From the NCBI RefSeq assembly GCF_003859945.1, contig NZ_RQYM01000008.1:35662-99661 (forward strand): 64,000 nucleotides of DNA, given 5' to 3'. Positions 62,626-64,000 of this stretch are shown here, in pieces. The notes below the pieces were generated by a model. It did not search any database. It saw nothing but the letters and a program-made list of their open reading frames with translations, and was not told the DNA's origin. Position 1 is the stretch's first letter. Each line of letters begins with the position of its first letter. The position numbers were made by a program, and so were the translations under genes. This DNA is from Leucobacter sp. OH1287 (lineage in GTDB: Bacteria > Actinomycetota > Actinomycetes > Actinomycetales > Microbacteriaceae).

Positions 62626-63370
62626 ATGAGTGTTGAACTTCGATCGGTTTCTGTGTTTTACAGAAGAGGATCCGTGTCTGCACTATCCGAGGTGTCGTTT
62701 GAGCTCGGCGGGGGACTAACATCCCTTGTCGGGCCAAACGGCTCCGGGAAAACCACTCTGCTGCGCATACTCTCTCTTGCACCGACGCTACCGCGGTGAA
62801 ATGCTGCTCGGCGGAGAGGCAGTCAAACAGCGGGGTTCAGGTGTTAGAGCCCTACAGCGGCAAATAGGCTATTTGCCGCAGGGTTTCCAGTTTGCAAACA
62901 ACTGGACGGTAAAAGAGTTCGTTAGCTACTGTGCTTGGCTGAAGTGTGTGCCGTCCTCTCAGATGGTAAACGCTGTCAATGATGCACTGGAGCGTGTACG
63001 AATGCTGGAACTCGCTTATCGTAAGATGGGTGCCCTGTCTGGGGGCATGCTCAGGCGGGCAGGATTGGCTCAGGCGATTGTACATAAACCCGAGCTGTTA
63101 CTTCTAGACGAGCCAGCAGCCGGGTTAGATCCAGAGCAGCGGATTGTGCTGCGAGAGTTGATTACCGAGCTTGCCAGAGAGAAAACAGTGCTGACAAGCA
63201 CACACCTGATTGATGAGGCAATAGACTACTCGGATCGCATCATCCTGTTGGCAAACGGGAAGCTTAAGTTCCATGATTCTGCGAGGGAGTTTCAAAACCT
63301 TGCCCAATCATTTACTGAGCATAACCAGCTTTCACGTGTTGAGCAAGCATATCTTGCGCTACAAAAATAG
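62626..63370 (+). pseudogene. frameshifted ABC transporter ATP-binding protein
   Basis: The first 57 codons (to a TGA at 62797) contain Walker A GPNGSGKTTLLRIL; the rest, in the next frame, continues LLHRRYRGEMLLGG with ALSGGMLRRAGLAQAI (signature) and LLLLDEPAAGLDPEQR (Walker B). Joined, it is a normal BcrA/CcmA-like ATPase. The break falls in or next to CTCTCTCT (62770-62777); loss of one CT unit from a longer run would explain it. It may be a true pseudogene, a phase-variable gene or a sequencing error. Confidence 0.8.
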
Positions 63371-63384
63371 TATAGGGGAGTTCC

Positions 63385-63945
63385 ATGATATTCCTCACTG
63401 TGATCAGGCGCAGTGGCCTGGTTCCAGTAACATTGGCGCTTGCCGTGTTTGGATGCTTTATTATCGCGAGCGGGTTGAATCCTGTCTATCCCTCGCACGG
63501 CGACAACGTTGATATCCTGCATGATACAACCGCGATGGTGATGCCAGTTTTCGCAGGTTTCCTAGCTTGGAACAGTAAGTCAGCCTTCCACGCTAGCGGA
63601 GCTCGGGACATTCTCGCTAGCAGCGCCAGGAGCAGAACAATGATTTTCCTGCTCCACCTCGTAAAGTCAGGTGCTTTTGCGGTTCTGCTCTGGGGCATCA
63701 TGCTCTTGTTCACGCTTCTGCGCCCGCTTGTGGTGTTCGGCACGTTTCCAAACGGGCCACTGCTCTACTCGCAGCTTCTCGCCTCTCTCGTTCTCTTTCT
63801 GGTCTTTACCGTGATCGCTGTTGTTATTGGGTTTGTAATCAGTGGTTGGTTGGGGAGTCTGATTGCGGCAATCCCGCCGCTTGCCTGCTACGGTATTGCT
63901 TTATTCCTCGTGAGGGGGCCCGTTTTTAGGTCCAGGCGTTATTAG
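63385..63945 (+). CDS. ABC-2-like membrane permease, possibly truncated
   Basis: A 186-residue hydrophobic protein with about five membrane segments, 14 bases after the ATPase gene and so probably its permease partner. It ends FRSRRY at a TAG, but another frame stays open for a further dozen codons (ALLEFFNPPPAVEQ), so a second frameshift near 63930 is possible. The substrate is unknown. GGGGAG precedes the ATG. Confidence 0.6.
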   Translation: MIFLTVIRRSGLVPVTLALAVFGCFIIASGLNPVYPSHGDNVDILHDTTAMVMPVFAGFLAWNSKSAFHASGARDILASSARSRTMIFLLHLVKSGAFAVLLWGIMLLFTLLRPLVVFGTFPNGPLLYSQLLASLVLFLVFTVIAVVIGFVISGWLGSLIAAIPPLACYGIALFLVRGPVFRSRRY

Positions 63946-64000
63946 AGTTTTTCAACCCGCCACCTGCTGTTGAGCAAACTCTCTCGGAGTGAGATAACCC

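Overview
The window is a contiguous, gene-dense piece of an actinobacterial chromosome with moderately high GC (estimated near 60% by eye). The order leuC-leuD-murA-plsC-gpsA-ddl-(DUF3515)-thiL, then rsmD/recG-coaD-DUF177-rpmF-rnc-mutM-smc-ftsY, ffh, rpsP-khpA-rimM-trmD-rplS-lepB-rnhB, murI-rph-rdgB, glmU-prs, rplY-pth-mfd and mazG-hisS-eno-ftsB-DUF501 is the arrangement I associate with Microbacteriaceae and close relatives. The lipoprotein, DUF3515, DUF501, GTP-type PEP carboxykinase, RamB-like regulator, HtaA surface protein with an LAxTG sortase signal and leaderless promoters all fit that placement. No species is claimed.

Layout. 0-8.5 kb: leucine synthesis, cell-wall precursors, phospholipid precursors and thiamine-monophosphate kinase. 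8.5-10.2 kb: a strongly expressed succinate-semialdehyde dehydrogenase. 10.2-25 kb: coenzyme A, DNA repair, ribosome, RNase III, Smc and SRP genes, plus a cell-wall-anchored propeller/HtaA protein. 25-26 kb: an Xre-RES toxin-antitoxin pair with a well-formed operator. 26-33 kb: ribosome and tRNA maturation, secretion and nucleotide hygiene. 32.8-33.6 kb: a zinc-type ArsR sensor with a histidine-rich protein. 33.7-37.4 kb: tRNA-Leu, a small membrane protein, an amidase, a MarR regulator and tRNA-Gln. 37.4-46.5 kb: sugar-nucleotide, PRPP and pentose-phosphate genes, L25, Pth and Mfd. 46.4-47.9 kb: an unassigned P-loop GTPase converging on and overlapping mfd. 48-52.5 kb: a dihydroxyacetone kinase operon whose DhaM carries a full private PTS relay. 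52.6-62.2 kb: MazG, HisRS, enolase, a divisome protein, DUF501, NDH-2, a RamB-like regulator and PEP carboxykinase. 62.2-64 kb: a compact tRNA-Leu followed by AT-richer DNA with a frameshifted ABC transporter.

Three genome-scale signals are not explained by the genes. First, GGATCC occurs about 100 times (roughly one per 640 bp), several times the composition expectation, in all three codon frames. Second, many genes carry short imperfect copies of their own 3' end, stop codon included, just after the stop (rsmD, DUF3515, coaD, trmD, the 33.8 kb membrane gene, dhaM, ftsB, less clearly smc). Related in-frame tandem duplications expand MurI, CoaD, FtsB and perhaps Smc. Third, at least seven genes appear leaderless, with a TANNNT -10 box six or seven bases before the start codon.

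Metabolically, the dha operon, enolase, PEP carboxykinase, NDH-2 and 6-phosphogluconate dehydrogenase suggest a respiring heterotroph using dihydroxyacetone or glycerol. A near-consensus RamB box lies between the divergent ramB-like gene and pckG.
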